DNA from: Bacteroides sp.
GTDB taxonomy: Bacteria; Bacteroidota; Bacteroidia; Bacteroidales; Muribaculaceae
Length of the DNA stretch: 64,000 nt
Direction of reading: 5' to 3'
Assembly (NCBI GenBank): GCA_014802335.1
Contig: JAAVCL010000027.1
Span: forward strand, 1 to 64,000
Shown piece by piece: positions 60,652-64,000 of the stretch. Below the pieces are notes generated by a model that saw nothing but the letters and a program-made list of their open reading frames with translations, had not been told where the DNA came from and did no database searches. Made by a program: the position numbers and the translations under genes. The first letter of the stretch is position 1. Each line of letters opens with the position of its first letter.

Positions 60652-61650
60652 ATGAAACTGATTAATTTTTTGAGGGAGTGGGCTTTAATAATTGCCATTT
60701 TGGCGGGGGTATTAGGTTATTTCGTATATATCTGTATCCCTTTTGGTCCGGGTGTCCATACGGTCACATCTAAGGTTGTAGGTATTCTGCAACCTTTACT
60801 TATTTTTACAATGCTTTTTCTTACGTTTTGCCGTGTTGACCCGCGTGAGTTAAAATTGAAAAGCTGGCATGTATGGATTTTGCTGTTACAGACATTGTTT
60901 TTTACCGGTATCGGATGTGTGCTGATTGCATTGCCTCACAGTTCGATGAGAATCATACTGGAGGGTGCGATGTTGTGTCTTATTTGTCCGACGGCTACAG
61001 CCGGGGCGGTTATTACCGGAAAACTCGGAGGAAGTGTAAGTGAAATTACCACCTACACAATTCTTATAAATATCGTTGTAGCACTGCTGATTCCGGCTCT
61101 TATGCCTTTTGTGCATCCCAATCCCGATTTGAATGTATGGGAAGCGGGACTCAGAATACTCGCAAAGGTTTTTCCGCTGTTACTATTGCCGTTTATTTGT
61201 GCAATGGGATTCAGACGTTTTTTACCCGAGCTAACCAAGAGAATCGCCTCTCACCCCGACATTTCATTTTATCTTTGGGCCGTAGCTTTATCACTCGCTA
61301 TTGCCATGACAACAAGAAGTATATGGCATTCATCTGTGGATATGACTACACAGCTTTGTCTGGTGGCAGTTTCATTTGTGTGCTGTTGCATGCAGTTTGC
61401 TTTGGGGCGTTGGATTGGTTCGCATTATGGTGATAAAGTTACACCCGGCCAATCATTTGGTCAGAAAAATACGGTTTTGGCAATTTGGATGGGATATACT
61501 TTCTTCACTCCGGTTACAGCGCTTGTCGGTGGCTTCTATAGCATTTGGCACAATGTGATCAATTCCTATCAGCTTCATGCACATCAGCATAAGGTTTCCA
61601 ATCAGAATAAAAAGAATAATTCCGACAACGCTGATAAGCAGGACCTTTAA
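60652..61650 (+). CDS. Bile acid:Na+ symporter (BASS)-like membrane transporter
   Basis: 332 aa multi-spanning; LICPTATAGAVITGKLGGSVSEITTYTILINIVVALLIPALMPFVHP. Confidence 0.65.
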   Translation: MKLINFLREWALIIAILAGVLGYFVYICIPFGPGVHTVTSKVVGILQPLLIFTMLFLTFCRVDPRELKLKSWHVWILLLQTLFFTGIGCVLIALPHSSMRIILEGAMLCLICPTATAGAVITGKLGGSVSEITTYTILINIVVALLIPALMPFVHPNPDLNVWEAGLRILAKVFPLLLLPFICAMGFRRFLPELTKRIASHPDISFYLWAVALSLAIAMTTRSIWHSSVDMTTQLCLVAVSFVCCCMQFALGRWIGSHYGDKVTPGQSFGQKNTVLAIWMGYTFFTPVTALVGGFYSIWHNVINSYQLHAHQHKVSNQNKKNNSDNADKQDL

Positions 61651-61846
61651 TCCCGGGCCACGTAAATGGCGCGGTGACAATCATGTAAATTATTGTGCAT
61701 TGGGTTGTAATGCAGAGGCTGCCTAACGTTGGATTTGACAAATAAAATATTTAATTTTGCAGATAAGTATTGAGATTCGGTTTTAACCCGGTCATTATGA
61801 TTAGAAATCTCATTGCCGACTAATATTAAGTCTTTATAACATCAAA

Positions 61847-63076
61847 ATGGTTCTCAACTGGATATGGATTGCCTTTTTTGTCATAGCATTTCTTATGGCA
61901 TTAGGGCGCACAATATTTTCGGGCGATCTGCAAGTATGGAGCGATATAATGAATGCATCGTTCGATCAGGCAGCTTTTGCTTTTGAAATTTCATTAGGTT
62001 TGACAGGAGTTCTGACTCTTTGGATGGGTATTATGAAAATCGGCGAAAGGGGAGGAGTGATTGAATGTTTTGGTAGGCTGATAGCCCCCTTTTTCTCGCG
62101 TCTTTTCCCGGGAATTCCCAAGGGGCATCCTGCAATGGGAGCGATTTTCATGAATATCTCTGCCAACATGCTCGGACTTGACAATGCGGCCACCCCAATG
62201 GGGCTGCGTGCAATGCAGGAGATGCAGACCCTTAATGACAATAAAGACACTGCCACCGATGCAATGATAATGTTTCTTGTCTTAAACAGTTCGGGTCTCT
62301 GTCTGCTGCCAATCAGCATAATGATGTATCGGGCGCAAGGCGGGGCCGCAAACCCAACCGATATTTTTATCCCTATCCTTGTTGCGACAGCTGTGGCCAC
62401 TCTTGTTGGCTTAACCGCATTATGCATAAAACAAAAGATACGGATGGATGCCGTTCTTTTGTCTTGGCTTCTCGGCATTGCCTTGTTTGTGGGTGCGGTT
62501 ACGTGGTTCTTCTCCCGTATGCCTGCCGATAAAGTTCAATTATACAGTACGTTCGGGGCAAATGTTACATTGTTTGCAGTCATTATTGCCTTTATAATAT
62601 CCGGAGTAAGAAAAAAACTTAGAGTATACGACGTTTTCATTGAGGGTGCTAAAGATGGTTTCAAGACCGCGGTAATGATCATACCCTATCTTGTGGCCAT
62701 TCTTGTTGCCATAGGAATGTTCCGCGCCTCGGGCGCACTCGATATTTTCACACACTGGGTGGAACAGGGAGTTGCATGGATGGGATTTGATACTCAGTGG
62801 GTTGGGGCACTGCCCACAATGCTGATGAAACCGTTGAGCGGCAGCGGAAGTTGCGCCATGATGCTCGATGTGATGAAGGCTAACGGGCCGGATGCATTTG
62901 TCAGTAAGCTTGCGGCTGCCGTGCGCGGTTCGACCGACACTACTTTTTATATTTTAGCCGTCTATTTTGGCTCGGTGGGTGTTTCACGAACACGTTATGC
63001 CGCCGGATATGCACTCCTGGCCGATATCACCGGGGCTGTCGCGGCCGTTGTCGTTGCCTACTTTTTCTTCACTTAG
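61847..63076 (+). CDS. SpmA-SpmB-like fusion (nucleoside recognition/Gate domain membrane protein)
   Basis: MGAIFMNISANMLGLDNAATPMGLRAMQEMQ; PLSGSGSCAMMLDVMKANGPDAFVSKLAAAVRGSTDTTFYILAVYFGSVG. Confidence 0.85.
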   Translation: MVLNWIWIAFFVIAFLMALGRTIFSGDLQVWSDIMNASFDQAAFAFEISLGLTGVLTLWMGIMKIGERGGVIECFGRLIAPFFSRLFPGIPKGHPAMGAIFMNISANMLGLDNAATPMGLRAMQEMQTLNDNKDTATDAMIMFLVLNSSGLCLLPISIMMYRAQGGAANPTDIFIPILVATAVATLVGLTALCIKQKIRMDAVLLSWLLGIALFVGAVTWFFSRMPADKVQLYSTFGANVTLFAVIIAFIISGVRKKLRVYDVFIEGAKDGFKTAVMIIPYLVAILVAIGMFRASGALDIFTHWVEQGVAWMGFDTQWVGALPTMLMKPLSGSGSCAMMLDVMKANGPDAFVSKLAAAVRGSTDTTFYILAVYFGSVGVSRTRYAAGYALLADITGAVAAVVVAYFFFT

Positions 63077-63089
63077 GCCTTTTCACGAA

Positions 63090-63285
63090 TAAGTAGCTAC
63101 GAATAATTAATGAACAGATAAAACGAAGTTGTTTTTGAGCATATTTTGCTGCGGAACGAAGGAGCATACTTTCGTATGCGACTGAATGACAAAGCAAAAT
63201 ATGCCAAAAAGAACGAGTTTTAGCGTTCAAGATATTCCTAACTACTTTGTTTAACATATATCGATTAATTATTCGTAGCTACTTA
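63090..63285. repeat. Full-length (196 bp) palindromic element E2
   Basis: Perfect 22-bp terminal IR taagtagctacgaataattaat / attaattattcgtagctactta; inner gcatattttgc/gcaaaatatgc and gcatac-tttc-gtatgc. Confidence 0.8.
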
Positions 63286-63307
63286 ATAAAAACATTTACA
63301 TATCACC

Positions 63308-64000
63308 ATGAAATCAATCAGAGAATTATACCGTATCGGAACCGGGCCTTCATCATCACACACAATGGGCCCGCGCAAAGCTGCAGAAATGTTTTTGGCC
63401 CGGCATCCCGGTGCCAAAGGCTTTGAAGTAACTCTTTACGGCAGTCTTGCTGCAACCGGAAAGGGACACATGACGGATGTTGCTATCCATGATGTTCTGT
63501 CGAAGGCAAATGTTCCGGTTAACATAGTGTGGAAACCGGATGTGTTTCTGCCCCAGCATCCCAATGGAATGAAATTTGCCACACTCAATTCAGTAGGCTT
63601 TGTTGAAGATGAGTGGACCGTTTTCTCCGTAGGTGGTGGTGCATTGGAATATGAAGGTATGGTGCATGAGGGCAGAGGCGAGATCTACACCATGAACTCC
63701 ATGACCGAAATAATGAACTACTGTGAGCGCACGGGTCACAGCTACTGGGAATATGTGGAGCATTGTGAAGGTCCGGAAATATATGACTATCTTAAAGAAG
63801 TTTGGGAAGCCATGAAAGCATCCGTAGAACGAGGAATTAATCGCGACGGGCGTCTGCCGGGTCCGTTAAACCTCAAGCGCAAGGCCCTGAACTATTATGT
63901 CAAGGCGGGAGGTTATAGAGATAATCTGAAAAGTCGGGGACTCGTGTTTGCATACGCGCTTGCTGTCAGTGAAGAGAACGCTTCCGGTGGGGTGATTGTA
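63308..64000 (+). CDS. sdaA: L-serine ammonia-lyase (truncated by window end)
   Basis: MKSIRELYRIGTGPSSSHTMGPRKAAEMFLARHPGA; ORF open through 64000. Confidence 0.93.
   Translation, partial: MKSIRELYRIGTGPSSSHTMGPRKAAEMFLARHPGAKGFEVTLYGSLAATGKGHMTDVAIHDVLSKANVPVNIVWKPDVFLPQHPNGMKFATLNSVGFVEDEWTVFSVGGGALEYEGMVHEGRGEIYTMNSMTEIMNYCERTGHSYWEYVEHCEGPEIYDYLKEVWEAMKASVERGINRDGRLPGPLNLKRKALNYYVKAGGYRDNLKSRGLVFAYALAVSEENASGGVIV

Overview
This 64-kb window is a Bacteroidales chromosome segment. Muribaculaceae-like is my inference, from the TTTG/TAnnTTTG promoters, the gene content and the codon style. No rRNA, CRISPR array, intact IS element or prophage was seen. The core block is tRNA-Thr/Tyr/Gly/Thr - tuf - tRNA-Trp - secE - nusG - rplKAJL - rpoBC (about 39.8-53.1 kb). 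The rest includes: a probable oxalate-catabolism operon (frc-oxc-AEC transporter); a hemerythrin-LuxR regulator next to a cysteine-free thioredoxin-fold protein and a rubrerythrin; an LptD-like protein; pncB; an AspT/YidE-type transporter; an ECF sigma factor with a small membrane partner; an accessory island (about 15.4-21.6 kb) with an internally duplicated exported protein and a tandem pair of uncharacterised TIM-barrel/glycosidase-like proteins; ald, valS, hflX; a translationally coupled PepD-muramidase-PepD operon; glmS; a Ca2+ P-type ATPase; a Cu/Zn efflux permease; and a truncated sdaA at the right edge. The best candidate for something undescribed is a dispersed family of about 196-bp palindromic elements. 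Two full-size copies (15452-15647 and 63090-63285) have identical length and an identical hairpin offset. Truncated or deleted relatives lie at 1-120, 6805-6875 and 18301-18436. The second-best candidate is the tandem pair of glycosidase-like proteins, in which one paralog has lost the 'DEP' glutamate. Domain assignments come from reading motifs by eye; no database search was run.
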